DNA from: Xanthocytophaga flava
Lineage (GTDB): Bacteria; Bacteroidota; Bacteroidia; Cytophagales; 172606-1
Direction of reading: 5' to 3'
Length of the DNA stretch: 64,000 bases
NCBI GenBank assembly: GCA_030068525.1
Contig: JASJOS010000014.1
Coordinates: forward strand, 186,001 to 250,000
Below, piece by piece: positions 42,973 to 52,860 of this stretch; within the stretch, counting starts at the first letter, position 1; the number at the start of each line of letters is the position of its first letter. Below the pieces are notes generated by a model that was not told the origin of the DNA, ran no database searches, and saw only the letters and a program-made list of their open reading frames with translations. The position numbers were made by a program, and so were the translations under genes.

Positions 42973-44214
42973 ATGTCCTCAGATACTATTTATACTATAA
43001 CACCTGCTACACCTACCTCTGTTCTTTATCTTAGTTATGATGGCTTAACCGATCCTTTGGGACAGTCGCAGGTATTACCTTATATCATGGGACTTGCTAA
43101 ACGTGGCTATCAGTTTACTATTATTAGTACAGAGAAAACAGAGGCTTATGAAAAAAGAAAAGATATAATTAAGGGACTTATTGAGCCTTTTGGGAAAAAT
43201 ATTGATTGGCAACCCATTTTCTATACCAAAAAACCCCCTGTAGTATCAACGCTATGGGATGTGAGGAAAATACAAAGCAAGGCAGTTGAGTTGCATAAGA
43301 AAAAACACTTTCAGATAGTTCATTGTCGCAGCTATATCACAGCTTTGGTAGGTGCATTTCTGAAAAAGAAGTTTCAGATTCCTTTTATCTTTGATATGCG
43401 AGGTTTTTGGGCAGACGAACGAATAGAAGGTGGAATCTGGAATCTGAAGAATCCGCTTTTTAAAAGTGTTTATCAATTCTTCAAGAAAAAAGAAAAACAG
43501 TTTCTGCAACTTGCAGACCATACCATATCACTTACATTTAATGCGAAGCAGGAGATTCATTCCTGGCCAGGCTTTAGCACTGTCCCTATTCAGGTGATAC
43601 CTTGTTGTGTGGATACTCAATTATTTCAACGCAATAACGATCTGTCTGAGTCTAAAGAATTAACGATTTCCTATCTGGGTTCATTGGGAACTTGGTATAT
43701 GCTTGATGAGATGCTGCATTTCTTCAAGCGGGTTCTGGTTCATTATCCCCATGCTCGTTTTCTGTTTATTACTCCAGATGATCCCGAAATGATTCGGAGG
43801 AATGCCCAAAAGTATGGAATCTCAGGCGATACCATTCGTATTATGAAAGCAGAACGAAAAGAGGTGCCGATCCGACTGGCAGAAAGCCATATCTCGTTAT
43901 TTTTTATTAAGCCCTCTTTCTCAAAAAAAGCATCCTCTCCAACAAAAATGGGCGAGATCCTGTCTATGGGGATTCCTGTGATTTGTAATGCCAATGTAGG
44001 AGATGCTAACTATTTAATGGAGAATTATTCTTCAGGAGAGTTGGTCAGAACTTTCACAGAGGTCGAATATGATAGAGTAATCAGTCAGCTTGATGAGATT
44101 CGTATGATTTCTTCTGAATCTTTACGTCAGACAGCTCTCGATTATTTTGACCTGGAGAAAGGGATTGGTTTATATGAAGAAGTATATCAGAAACTATCTA
44201 CTACTAATGTCTGA
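42973..44214 (+). CDS. Glycosyltransferase, GT4-like
   Basis: A protein of 413 residues of the GT-B fold. The N-terminal half has VLYLSYDGLTDPLGQSQVLP, and FDMRGFWADERIEGG is typical of GT4 enzymes in Bacteroidota. The C-terminal half holds the donor-sugar site (KASSPTKMGEILSMGIPVICN with the Glu of the E-x7-E motif region). It is probably cytoplasmic and acts on a lipid-linked glycan. A possible -7 element TATCTTTG lies at 42938. It overlaps the next glycosyltransferase by 8 nt (ATGTCTGA). Confidence 0.85.
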   Translation: MSSDTIYTITPATPTSVLYLSYDGLTDPLGQSQVLPYIMGLAKRGYQFTIISTEKTEAYEKRKDIIKGLIEPFGKNIDWQPIFYTKKPPVVSTLWDVRKIQSKAVELHKKKHFQIVHCRSYITALVGAFLKKKFQIPFIFDMRGFWADERIEGGIWNLKNPLFKSVYQFFKKKEKQFLQLADHTISLTFNAKQEIHSWPGFSTVPIQVIPCCVDTQLFQRNNDLSESKELTISYLGSLGTWYMLDEMLHFFKRVLVHYPHARFLFITPDDPEMIRRNAQKYGISGDTIRIMKAERKEVPIRLAESHISLFFIKPSFSKKASSPTKMGEILSMGIPVICNANVGDANYLMENYSSGELVRTFTEVEYDRVISQLDEIRMISSESLRQTALDYFDLEKGIGLYEEVYQKLSTTNV

Positions 44215-45322
44215 AAAGAAATCTAAATCTATCCGTTCCATTCTTTTTATATTCCCTTACCCATCAGGCACTGCTGCTTCTCAACGATTCCGGTTTGAAC
44301 AGTATCTGGATTTCTTACCAGAAAATGATTTGCAGTATCAGCTAGCTCCTTTTATGGATGAAGAAACCTGGAAGATTCTCTATAAACCAGGCAATAGCTG
44401 GAAGAAGATAAAAGGAATTATCAAGGGGTTTTTACGTCGAATAGGATTATTGTTCTCTGTACATAAATATGACTTTGTTTTTATTCATAGAGAAGCTACT
44501 CCTGTTGGTCCGCCATTCATTGAGTGGATCATAGCAAAAGTATTTCGTAAACGTATTATTTTTGACTTTGACGATGCTATATGGTTACCCAATACCTCTG
44601 AGAATAATAGCATCGTAGCAGGCATAAAGTGGCACCATAAAACGAAAAGCATTTGCCAATGGGCATGGAAGATAAGTGCTGGCAATAGATACCTGGCAGA
44701 TTTTGCGAAAAGTTCTAGAAAAGCTGATAAAAGAGAGGAAAAAAGCGTCATTGTTAACCCTACAACTATCGATACAAAGAACCTGCACAATCGCGTAAAA
44801 GAACAAGATACGGATAGTTTTGTTATTGGCTGGACAGGAACTCATTCTACGATTGGATACCTGGAGTCTTTATTACCGGTTTTGAAGAAACTAGAGGAAG
44901 ATTACTCCTTTACATTCCTGGTTATATCAGATCGTAAACCTGACTTTAACCTTAAGTCATTGCAGTATATCCCTTGGACAAAAGCTACAGAAGCTAATGA
45001 CCTGCTGAGAATGAATGTAGGTGTGATGCCGTTACGTGATGATCAATGGAGCCGTGGTAAATGTGGATTTAAGGCATTACAATATATGTCTTTAGGAATA
45101 CCTGCGTTAGCTTCTCCTGTTGGAGTAAACGCAGATATTATTCAACATGGAACTAATGGTTTTCTATGCTCTGAACCTCATGAATGGATAGAATGTATAA
45201 AGTTATTAATCCATGATGTTGAATTACGTACCACAATGGGAAAATCTTCCAGAGATAGGATTGAGAAACAATATTCTGTAGCCGGAAATAAAGAAAATTT
45301 TATCAGGCTATTTACTGTTTAA
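44207..45322 (+). CDS. Glycosyltransferase, GT4-like
   Basis: A protein of 371 residues from MSEKKSKSIRS. GTAASQRFRFEQYLDFL, HREATPVGPPFIEWI and IIFDFDDAIWLPN are blocks of a GT4 subfamily common in Bacteroidota surface-glycan loci. C-terminal WSRGKCGFKALQYMSLGIPA forms the nucleotide-sugar site. The ATG overlaps the stop of the upstream gene (ATGTCTGA), showing translational coupling; a longer frame inside the upstream gene is less likely. Confidence 0.85.
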   Translation: MSEKKSKSIRSILFIFPYPSGTAASQRFRFEQYLDFLPENDLQYQLAPFMDEETWKILYKPGNSWKKIKGIIKGFLRRIGLLFSVHKYDFVFIHREATPVGPPFIEWIIAKVFRKRIIFDFDDAIWLPNTSENNSIVAGIKWHHKTKSICQWAWKISAGNRYLADFAKSSRKADKREEKSVIVNPTTIDTKNLHNRVKEQDTDSFVIGWTGTHSTIGYLESLLPVLKKLEEDYSFTFLVISDRKPDFNLKSLQYIPWTKATEANDLLRMNVGVMPLRDDQWSRGKCGFKALQYMSLGIPALASPVGVNADIIQHGTNGFLCSEPHEWIECIKLLIHDVELRTTMGKSSRDRIEKQYSVAGNKENFIRLFTV

Positions 45323-45367
45323 GCAAATAGTGCTTTTGGATTTTATCTGTTTTGTATAGCCTATGAC

Positions 45368-46735
45368 TTAGGTTGTTACAATAACGTCATTGGGCTGAGC
45401 TGCCATAAAGGGATCTCTCCGTTTTTTCTTCTTCTTTTTAATTGCTTGACTTTGAATGATATATAGTGCTGACAGGAAAAAAGGCATCATAGGGATCTTG
45501 TATCGTACCAGGGTACCAAAGTTGTAACTACTTACTCCAACTGCAAATGAGAAAGTAAGTGCAAAGATGATACAAAATAAGAGAATAGGTTGTGAAGTAA
45601 GTATATGAAATAAGCGACTTAATTTTATTTGTAGAAAGATTCGCACTGTGAGAAATAGAAAAAACGCAGCTTCCAGCGCAGATAGAATCATGACAGGGTT
45701 GCGTGCTTCCCAGAGATAAGGACGATACAAACTTACATTAATGGCAACTGGAGCTTTGGAAATCATGTTTGTCCATGTTCCATCAAATTCGCCTAATGAG
45801 TAAACGGAACCTCCCTGACTCGTTCCAACAGTACGTAACCATTCGGCAGTGGTCTTAGTTGTAGCAGTAATATTATCTAGTTGGTAACGGGTGTTTTCTT
45901 CTGTAATCTTTGTAATAGCCCGATAGCTGATGGGTATTGAGATGGCTATTACAATTGGAAGAGTTATAAAGCGTAGAAGGCCTGAACGTATACGTGCTCT
46001 ATATTCCATAAAAATCCAGAAGAATGCTGCAGGTAGAAAACAAAGCAAAATATACACCTTTATACCTTGTACAACCAGAATAGCTAGAGACATAACGACA
46101 ATGTTGGTTACTATGTGTTGCCGTTTGATAATACCAAAATAAAAGGCATGAAACATCCAACCCAATGCACCCAATGTAATGGTATCCTTCAAAAGGCCTG
46201 ATCCCCAGAAAAATACTGAAGGAATAAAGAATATAGCATAAGCAAGCTTTTTATGTAAGTGAGGATATAAGTCATAAAAGACTTTGTACAATGCCCACAT
46301 ACCAGAAAAGCACGTAATAGCAAAAAATATAGCAATCAGACTATAGGTATGAAATGTAAATAACCCAAAAAAGCCGGAAAGGCGAACAACATGAAAGGAA
46401 TTGGGGTCGACATAGAAATAAATACGTCTTACATACTCATAGATGCTGGGATCATACTGTCTATCAGTGAAAATGATACTGATAGCTTTGAATGGAGAAT
46501 CCAGAAAGGCTTCCCATATAACTTTACTATCTTTAAAATAATTATATGTATCACCTCCGTAATAATAAAACTGATAAATAAGTCCCAATGCTATTGCCCC
46601 TATAATCTTTACATTGAGTGCAGGAATAAAATAAGGGCGAATGACTTTATTGCGGATTCGGTTGTTTATCATAAATGCGACTGCATAGATAAACAGCAGA
46701 TATACTGGGGTTAAAAACAGGTCTTTTATATCCAT
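45368..46735 (-). CDS. Polytopic membrane protein, polysaccharide polymerase-like
   Basis: A protein of 455 residues with about ten to twelve hydrophobic helices and a long extracytoplasmic loop (~290-340: TKITEENTRYQLDNITATTK). FFIPSVFFWGSGLLKDTITLGALGW is a block seen in EpsG/Wzy-like proteins of Bacteroidota. It probably polymerises or modifies lipid-linked glycan repeats at the inner membrane. It is convergent with the two glycosyltransferases (45-bp gap). The exact reaction is not known. Confidence 0.65.
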   Translation of the reverse strand: MDIKDLFLTPVYLLFIYAVAFMINNRIRNKVIRPYFIPALNVKIIGAIALGLIYQFYYYGGDTYNYFKDSKVIWEAFLDSPFKAISIIFTDRQYDPSIYEYVRRIYFYVDPNSFHVVRLSGFFGLFTFHTYSLIAIFFAITCFSGMWALYKVFYDLYPHLHKKLAYAIFFIPSVFFWGSGLLKDTITLGALGWMFHAFYFGIIKRQHIVTNIVVMSLAILVVQGIKVYILLCFLPAAFFWIFMEYRARIRSGLLRFITLPIVIAISIPISYRAITKITEENTRYQLDNITATTKTTAEWLRTVGTSQGGSVYSLGEFDGTWTNMISKAPVAINVSLYRPYLWEARNPVMILSALEAAFFLFLTVRIFLQIKLSRLFHILTSQPILLFCIIFALTFSFAVGVSSYNFGTLVRYKIPMMPFFLSALYIIQSQAIKKKKKKRRDPFMAAQPNDVIVTT

Positions 46736-46839
46736 TCGGGTATGACTACTGATTGTCCTATCTGAAGAGATCTATTCTCACATATAGGCAAATACTTAAC
46801 ATTCAGATCTACTTTTATGTAAATATAGTCGTTGTTACC

Positions 46840-47427
46840 CTAATTTCCATTAGTACCTGCTGGCAAAAGAAGATATATAACCAGAATTGATGCAGGTAAA
46901 GTTGTACGATTTACGGGTACATGTGGAATCTTACCATTAAAAAACAAAGAATCACCTTCCTGCATTACAACCACTTCATCACCTAAGTGGTATTCTATTT
47001 CACCTTTAAGCAGATACTTAAATTCGTATCCATCCGTTATAACCTGATCTCTTTGCGAACCTGGCTGAAGGTCCAGAATGACAGCCTCAATAGTGGCAGA
47101 GGGAATACTGGAAGTTAAAATGGAATGATAAAGGAATCCAAAGCCTTCTTCTTTCTCAAAGGGTGTATATTCTGATTTGCGACGAAGAATATATTTTTGT
47201 TGTTCGTGTAGGTCAAGCCCTTCAAAAAAAACATCCAGGTTTATTTTTAATGACCTGACAATGGATAGAAGTACAGGTAGAGAGGGAATAGTGCGTCCAT
47301 TTTCAATACGAGATAGTAAGCCCTTACTTATTTGTGATTCTTCTGCTAGTTCGTGGAGTTTGATTTGTTGCTGGTTTCGTATCTCCCGAATTTTCTTTCC
47401 AATTCTGACAAATATCTGGCTATTCAT
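46840..47427 (-). CDS. XRE-cupin transcriptional regulator
   Basis: A protein of 195 residues. Residues ~10-65 form an XRE helix-turn-helix (REIRNQQQIKLHELAEESQI, then SKGLLSRIENGRTIPSL). Residues ~105-190 form a cupin (ILDLQPGSQRDQVITDGYE, LLKGEIEYHLGDEVVVMQEGD), the usual ligand-sensing part. It is divergent from susC, so it likely controls the phosphonate-type operon in response to its substrate or a breakdown product. The intervening 47428-47836 holds both promoters and a leader. Confidence 0.88.
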   Translation of the reverse strand: MNSQIFVRIGKKIREIRNQQQIKLHELAEESQISKGLLSRIENGRTIPSLPVLLSIVRSLKINLDVFFEGLDLHEQQKYILRRKSEYTPFEKEEGFGFLYHSILTSSIPSATIEAVILDLQPGSQRDQVITDGYEFKYLLKGEIEYHLGDEVVVMQEGDSLFFNGKIPHVPVNRTTLPASILVIYLLLPAGTNGN

Positions 47428-47591
47428 GTGATTAATTTAAGCACTGACACATTCACTCATTAACATAAGTATAATTTTAATCTTAGACAAAGATGGTGAA
47501 TAGTTTAATCTAGTTAAACATGAGGTGCCAATAGAGGCAAAATTTAACAATCATTTAAAATTAAGTTGTATATTAGTAAACTTAGAGTTTA

Positions 47592-47793
47592 TACTTTTGA
47601 ACCATACAAAACCTAACTAACCTTCTCTCTATCTAATAGACTATGATAAAATAAAAGACTCCCTATTTTCATAAGGCTATAAAAAAACCGGGATTGCGGC
47701 AACAACCCCGGTTAATGCAAAAGCCTTTGTTTGTCCATCTTCCCATGAACACCAGGTCACTTTTTAGTTAAAAAGTGATCCAGGGCTTTTTTT
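47592..47793 (+). promoter_or_regulatory. Promoter and structured leader of the susC operon, with terminator-like hairpin
   Basis: A -7 type element TACTTTTG lies at 47592-47599. The ~230-nt leader has a first hairpin with AACCGGG (47686-47692) and CCCGGTT (47707-47713), enclosed by GGCT/AGCC. A second hairpin CACTTTTT/AAAAAGTG (47758-47777) is followed by TTTTTTT at 47787-47793. An intrinsic-terminator form ahead of the first gene, with no rightward gene upstream of it, points to attenuation. Confidence 0.6.
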
Positions 47794-47836
47794 GTTTCTA
47801 ACAAATACCACTATTCATTAAAAAACGACCAAATGT

Positions 47837-50800
47837 ATGAAAAATTATTTACACAACCCATCTGATTTTCAAAAGAGGTGTGTGAGATTTACACTTTTTT
47901 GTGTATTTTCTTTGGCTGTCATATATAATTCCTATGCACAGACACGGACAATTACAGGAAAAGTAAGTTCTGCTGAAGAGGCTTCTGGTTTGCCGGGGGT
48001 CTCAGTTGTTGTAAAAGGAACTACTAAAGGAACAACAACTGGAGCAGATGGAAAATATTCTATAGATGTTCCCGAAGGAAAAGATGCATTGATATTTTCT
48101 TTTATTGGTTTTCTGCCACAAGAGGTGGCTGTAGGGAATAGAACTGTTATAGATGTTCCTATGGAAGTTGATACCAAAGCACTACAGGAAGTAGTTGTGA
48201 CAGCCTTGGGTATTAAAAAAGATGCGAAAACTATTGGGTATGCTACACAGGAAGTAAAAGGAGAAGATTTGATTAAAGCACGGGAGCCTAATCCTATTAA
48301 TTCATTGGTAGGTAAAGTAGCAGGTTTGACTGTTGGGGCCTCTGCAGAGCTTCTTGGTCGACCACAGTTAGTACTTAGAGGAAATGAAGATTTGCTTTTT
48401 GTTGTAGATGGTGTACCTGTTAACTCAGATACATGGAATGTAAGTCCTGATGATATTGAAACATATACTGTATTAAAAGGCCCTAATGCTTCTGCTCTTT
48501 ACGGCTCCAGAGGTAAGAATGGTGCTATTCTGATTACTACTAAAAGAGGATCTTCAGATAAAAGAGGATTCTCTATAGAGTTTAATTCAAGTACTATGTT
48601 TGATCGGGGATTTAATGCTATTCCTAAGACTCAGGATCTTTATGGACCTGGAGACCATGGAGTATATGCATTTGGTGATGGCAAAGGTGCTGGAAAAAAT
48701 GATGGTGACTATGATATCTGGGGTCCTGCACTAAACGGACAATTAATACCGCAATATGATAGCCCTGTTACTCCTGGAGAAACCTATACCACTACTTTTC
48801 CAAACGGAACTGTTTTTAAAAGTGATAGGCAACCTACTCCATTTGTAGCTCGGGGTAAAGATAATTTAAATAGATTTATCCAAACTGGAATTTTATCTAC
48901 CAATAATATCTCAATATCTTCCAGTAACGAGAAGTACGATCTGCGGTTTTCAGTCTCTAATTCTTATCAGAGAGGTATTGTTCCCAATACACAGTTGAAT
49001 ATTACCAACTTCAACATGGCAAATGGAATAAATTTCTCTCCTAAGCTTCGTCTGGAATCCAGTATTAACTACAACAGACAGAGTACTCCCAATATTCCGG
49101 ATGTAAATTATGGACCTAATAGCTTGATCTATAACATTACTATATGGGGAGGTGCAGACTGGAACATTGATGATTTTAATCCAGAGAAAGGTGGATCATA
49201 CTGGCAACCTGGAAAGGAAGGTACAGCACAGATTTATGCAGAATATCAACGTTATAATAACCCATGGTTTGTCGTAAAAGAATGGCTTCGAGGACATTAT
49301 AAAAATGATGTATATGGCTATACTTCATTACGTTATAAACTGAGTGATTATCTGGAAGCTACTCTGCGTACTCAGGTAACTACCTGGAATGTATTTAGGA
49401 CAGAAAAGATGCCTTTCTCTGCTATCTCTTATGACAAAACTCAAGGATTTGGTGATTATAGGGAAGATCGTAGAAACCTGTTTGAAAACAATACAGATAT
49501 ATTAGTAAAGTTTGCTAAAGATGTACTGCCTGGTTTGAATGTTACAGCTTTTGCAGGTGGTAGTCTTCGAACATTTAATTATACATCTACCTATGCTACA
49601 ACAGATTATCTCAATACACCTGGTGTATATAACTTTAGTAACTCACGCAATGCTGTTCAGGTGTATAATTTTAACTCAAAGATGCAAGTTGGTAGTGGCT
49701 ATTATTCACTAGATCTTTCATACAAAGGATTTATTAATCTTTCTACAACAGGTCGTGTAGACAAACTTTCTACATTACCTACTAAAAATAATACCTACTT
49801 TTATCCATCTGTTACCGCAAGTACAGTCATTTCTGATTATGTTCATTTACCTACAGGAATGTCTTTCCTAAAAGTAAGAGGTTCTTATGCAAATGTGAAG
49901 GATGGAGGTACGTCCTCTACTATTGGACCTGCTGGTTATCCTCTTAGTTATGGAGCTGCTTACTATTCTTCTTATGACGGTCCAAGTTATGTTAACTCTG
50001 CATCGTATACATTGGATAAATTCTATAAGAACCAGCCTTATGCTGTTTATACAAATACATTGAATAATCCAGATTTGAAACCTAGTTCAACCTCTTCTTA
50101 TGAGGTAGGCTTAGATATGCGATTCTTAGAAAATCGGTTAGGATTTGATTTAACCTATTATACAAATAATAATGGCCCTCGTATATTTAGTTTGCCTATT
50201 TCTCAAACAACCGGATCTGATTATGCTTTAGTAAATGGAATTAAAACCCAAAAGACTGGTTGGGAAATTGCTGTGACAGGAACTCCAATAAAGACAAATA
50301 CTGGTTTTACCTGGAATGTTTTAGCTAACTGGTCAACATATAAAGAAGTTTATAAGGAATTCTATCCTGGTGTAGATTTCTTAAATACTTATCTGAAGGT
50401 AGGAGACCGGGTAGATAAGTATTATGATCAGGCATTTGTAAAAACTCCAGATGGACAGATTATCAATGATGGAGGAGGACGACCTATCCAAACAACCAGA
50501 AATCAATTTTTAGGATATTCAAATCCTGATTGGGTTTGGGCTATCAATAACAAATTTAACTACAAAGGAATTACGTTAAGCTTGCAGTTTGATGGCCGTG
50601 TAGGAGGTATTATGGTTGATTATGTAAAGCGTCAGACTTTCCGTGGAGGACGCAATATAGCTACTGTACAAGGTGACATGGGTATTGCACGTGCTAATGA
50701 TGTTCAAAATGTGAAATCATATGTAGGACAAGGAGTAGTGGTTTCTAATGGAGCTGTTATTAACTACGATTCAGATGGAAAGGTGACTAATTATAATGAG

Positions 50801-51118
50801 TTAGCCTATGCACCTAATACTACCAAGACATTTTTACAGGATTATATAAGCCGTTACTACTCTACGGCGGAAGGAAACCTGATTAGCAAAACATTTGGTA
50901 AACTTAGGGAAGTTGTAATTGGTTATACAATCCCTTCGTCATGGTTATCAAAAACTTTTATCAGACAGGCCAATGTATCTTTTGTAGGACGTAACCTTAT
51001 CTATTTCGCAAAAGAAAAAGATGTGGATATTGATCAATATGCTGGTAGCCAAAGTTCTTCTAATCTTCAGACACCTACTACACGTCGTTACGGGTTTAAC
51101 TTGAACGTGGTTTTCTAA
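47837..51118 (+). CDS. SusC-family TonB-linked outer-membrane transporter
   Basis: A protein of 1093 residues. After the signal peptide (ending SYAQ), a carboxypeptidase-like domain starts TITGKVSSAEEASGLPGVSV, then the SusC plug signatures EVVVTALGIKKDAKTIGYA, VAGLTVGA and LFVVDGVPVNSDTW, and a long barrel ending GFNLNVVF. With the adjacent SusD it forms a lid-type importer in the outer membrane. The genes downstream (GDPD, phosphonatase-like, PhnZ) suggest the cargo is a phosphodiester or phosphonate rather than a glycan. Confidence 0.93.
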   Translation: MKNYLHNPSDFQKRCVRFTLFCVFSLAVIYNSYAQTRTITGKVSSAEEASGLPGVSVVVKGTTKGTTTGADGKYSIDVPEGKDALIFSFIGFLPQEVAVGNRTVIDVPMEVDTKALQEVVVTALGIKKDAKTIGYATQEVKGEDLIKAREPNPINSLVGKVAGLTVGASAELLGRPQLVLRGNEDLLFVVDGVPVNSDTWNVSPDDIETYTVLKGPNASALYGSRGKNGAILITTKRGSSDKRGFSIEFNSSTMFDRGFNAIPKTQDLYGPGDHGVYAFGDGKGAGKNDGDYDIWGPALNGQLIPQYDSPVTPGETYTTTFPNGTVFKSDRQPTPFVARGKDNLNRFIQTGILSTNNISISSSNEKYDLRFSVSNSYQRGIVPNTQLNITNFNMANGINFSPKLRLESSINYNRQSTPNIPDVNYGPNSLIYNITIWGGADWNIDDFNPEKGGSYWQPGKEGTAQIYAEYQRYNNPWFVVKEWLRGHYKNDVYGYTSLRYKLSDYLEATLRTQVTTWNVFRTEKMPFSAISYDKTQGFGDYREDRRNLFENNTDILVKFAKDVLPGLNVTAFAGGSLRTFNYTSTYATTDYLNTPGVYNFSNSRNAVQVYNFNSKMQVGSGYYSLDLSYKGFINLSTTGRVDKLSTLPTKNNTYFYPSVTASTVISDYVHLPTGMSFLKVRGSYANVKDGGTSSTIGPAGYPLSYGAAYYSSYDGPSYVNSASYTLDKFYKNQPYAVYTNTLNNPDLKPSSTSSYEVGLDMRFLENRLGFDLTYYTNNNGPRIFSLPISQTTGSDYALVNGIKTQKTGWEIAVTGTPIKTNTGFTWNVLANWSTYKEVYKEFYPGVDFLNTYLKVGDRVDKYYDQAFVKTPDGQIINDGGGRPIQTTRNQFLGYSNPDWVWAINNKFNYKGITLSLQFDGRVGGIMVDYVKRQTFRGGRNIATVQGDMGIARANDVQNVKSYVGQGVVVSNGAVINYDSDGKVTNYNELAYAPNTTKTFLQDYISRYYSTAEGNLISKTFGKLREVVIGYTIPSSWLSKTFIRQANVSFVGRNLIYFAKEKDVDIDQYAGSQSSSNLQTPTTRRYGFNLNVVF

Positions 51119-51130
51119 ACACTATTTCAT

Positions 51131-51159
51131 ACAGAAGGCTATATACTACTGCCTTCTGT
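51131..51159 (+). terminator. Intercistronic hairpin between susC and susD
   Basis: ACAGAAGGC (51131-51139) and GCCTTCTGT (51151-51159), 9-bp stem, 11-nt loop, no clear T-run. It may stabilise the upstream message or set the SusC to SusD ratio. Confidence 0.6.
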
Positions 51160-51194
51160 ACTTTATTCTGTTATTTATTTAAAGATACAAATCC

Positions 51195-52775
51195 ATGAAG
51201 ACATATATATATATATTCATTCTTCTTTCCGGAATGTTTTTTCTGGGAGGATGCCAGAATTTCAAAGAATTAGAAAAAAACCCCAATAATCCAACTTCTG
51301 TACCTGCCTCTCTGGTTTTCCAAGGTGTCCTTAAAGATTTATACTCTCCAACAGGTTCAGAAGAACCATGGGGAGATGTACACCGTTGGAATCAGTTCTA
51401 TTGTATCAATTATAATTATTATGGTAATAACCAGTATAGTTGGACTTCTACTACCTGGAATTATGCAACGTTAAAAAATGTATTGAAGATGGAAGCTGAA
51501 GCATTAGCATCAGGTGCTGGTGAGGTAAATCCTTATTCTGCATTAGCTAAATTTTTTAAGGCTTACTTTTTTATTTATATGACACAACGGGTAGGTGATA
51601 TACCCATGACAGATGCACTAAAAGGACTTGAACTTACACATCCTACATATGATACGCAAAAGTCTGTATTTGTTGAGTCATTAAAGTTATTGGATGAGGC
51701 AAATTCAGATTTAGCTGAATTAATTACTGCTAATAATACTACTTTGAGTGGCGATTTTTATTATGATGCAGAAGGCAGTGCGGACAAAATTACTGTTTTG
51801 AAACATTGGCAAAAATTGGTGAATACATATACTCTTCGGGTGTTAATAAGTCTGAGCAAGAAGGAGGCTGACGCCGATTTGAATATCAAACAGAAATTTG
51901 CTAACATTATCAATAACCCTACACAATATCCGATAATGACTGGTTTAGGTGATAATCTTCAGTTTACTTATGATGCTACTTACAATAAATATCCGACAAA
52001 CCCTGGAAATTTTGGGAATGATGCTACTCGTCAAAATATGTCTAAACTTCATATAGACTTGTTAAAGTCACTAAAAGATCCTCGTATTTTTATTGCTGCA
52101 GCTCCGGCTCAAGCTAAACTAGATGCTGGTGTTAAGTTTGATGATTTTGAGGCCTATGTTGGTGCTAGTTCAGGTGAAGATCTTGGCGACATGTCTGCTA
52201 AAGCAAATCAGGGAGAATACTCGTTTATCAATCGTTTGAGATATTATAGTAACTACACGGGAGAGCCAGGCATCATTGTCGGGTATTCAGAAATGTGTTT
52301 TAACATTGCAGAAGCTATCAATAGAGGATGGATAAGTGGGAGTGCTGAGGACTTTTATGTAAAAGGAATTAAAGCTTCTATGGAGTTTTATGATATTACC
52401 GATAAAGGAACAATTACAATAGCTGATCAGGACAGGAAACAATTAGGAACTGTAACAACTTCAGTAACTGATTACTTAGGTCAGTCAACTGTAAAGTATA
52501 AAGGCAATAACGCTGACGGATTAACTCAGATTCTGACACAGAAGTATCTGTCCTTTTTTCAAAACTCGGGTTTTGAGGCATTTTACAATCAGAGAAGAAC
52601 AGGTGTACCTGCTTTCTTAACAGGGGTTGGTACAGGAAACAGTGCCCGTATTCCTAAAAGATGGCTATATCCACAATCAGAAGAATCTACAAATGCAGAA
52701 AATCTAAGTACTGCTTTACAATCTCAATTTGGAGGAACAGATGATATAAACACTGCTATGTGGTTATTAAAATAA
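51195..52775 (+). CDS. SusD/RagB-family substrate-binding lipoprotein
   Basis: A protein of 526 residues. The signal peptide ends FLGGC with lipid Cys20, then the N-terminal helix region NFKELEKNPNNPT and ~500 residues of TPR-like helices (SALAKFFKAYFFIYMTQRVGDIPM is diagnostic of SusD-like proteins). GTGNSARIPKRWLYPQSE is near the C-terminus. It forms the surface lid over SusC. Confidence 0.92.
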   Translation: MKTYIYIFILLSGMFFLGGCQNFKELEKNPNNPTSVPASLVFQGVLKDLYSPTGSEEPWGDVHRWNQFYCINYNYYGNNQYSWTSTTWNYATLKNVLKMEAEALASGAGEVNPYSALAKFFKAYFFIYMTQRVGDIPMTDALKGLELTHPTYDTQKSVFVESLKLLDEANSDLAELITANNTTLSGDFYYDAEGSADKITVLKHWQKLVNTYTLRVLISLSKKEADADLNIKQKFANIINNPTQYPIMTGLGDNLQFTYDATYNKYPTNPGNFGNDATRQNMSKLHIDLLKSLKDPRIFIAAAPAQAKLDAGVKFDDFEAYVGASSGEDLGDMSAKANQGEYSFINRLRYYSNYTGEPGIIVGYSEMCFNIAEAINRGWISGSAEDFYVKGIKASMEFYDITDKGTITIADQDRKQLGTVTTSVTDYLGQSTVKYKGNNADGLTQILTQKYLSFFQNSGFEAFYNQRRTGVPAFLTGVGTGNSARIPKRWLYPQSEESTNAENLSTALQSQFGGTDDINTAMWLLK

Positions 52776-52797
52776 TTTCCTCTTCTTAACTTTCCTG

Positions 52798-52832
52798 ATG
52801 AGCGTTTCTATATCACATATAGAAACGCTCAT
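52798..52832 (+). terminator. Long intercistronic hairpin between susD and the GDPD gene
   Basis: Perfect 16-bp arms (52798-52813, 52817-52832) around CAC, beginning with ATGAGCGTTTC. No T-run follows, so partial termination, RNA processing or a 3'-end shield are all possible. Confidence 0.65.
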
Positions 52833-52860
52833 ATACTATTCTCTTCAATTCTTTTTAAGA

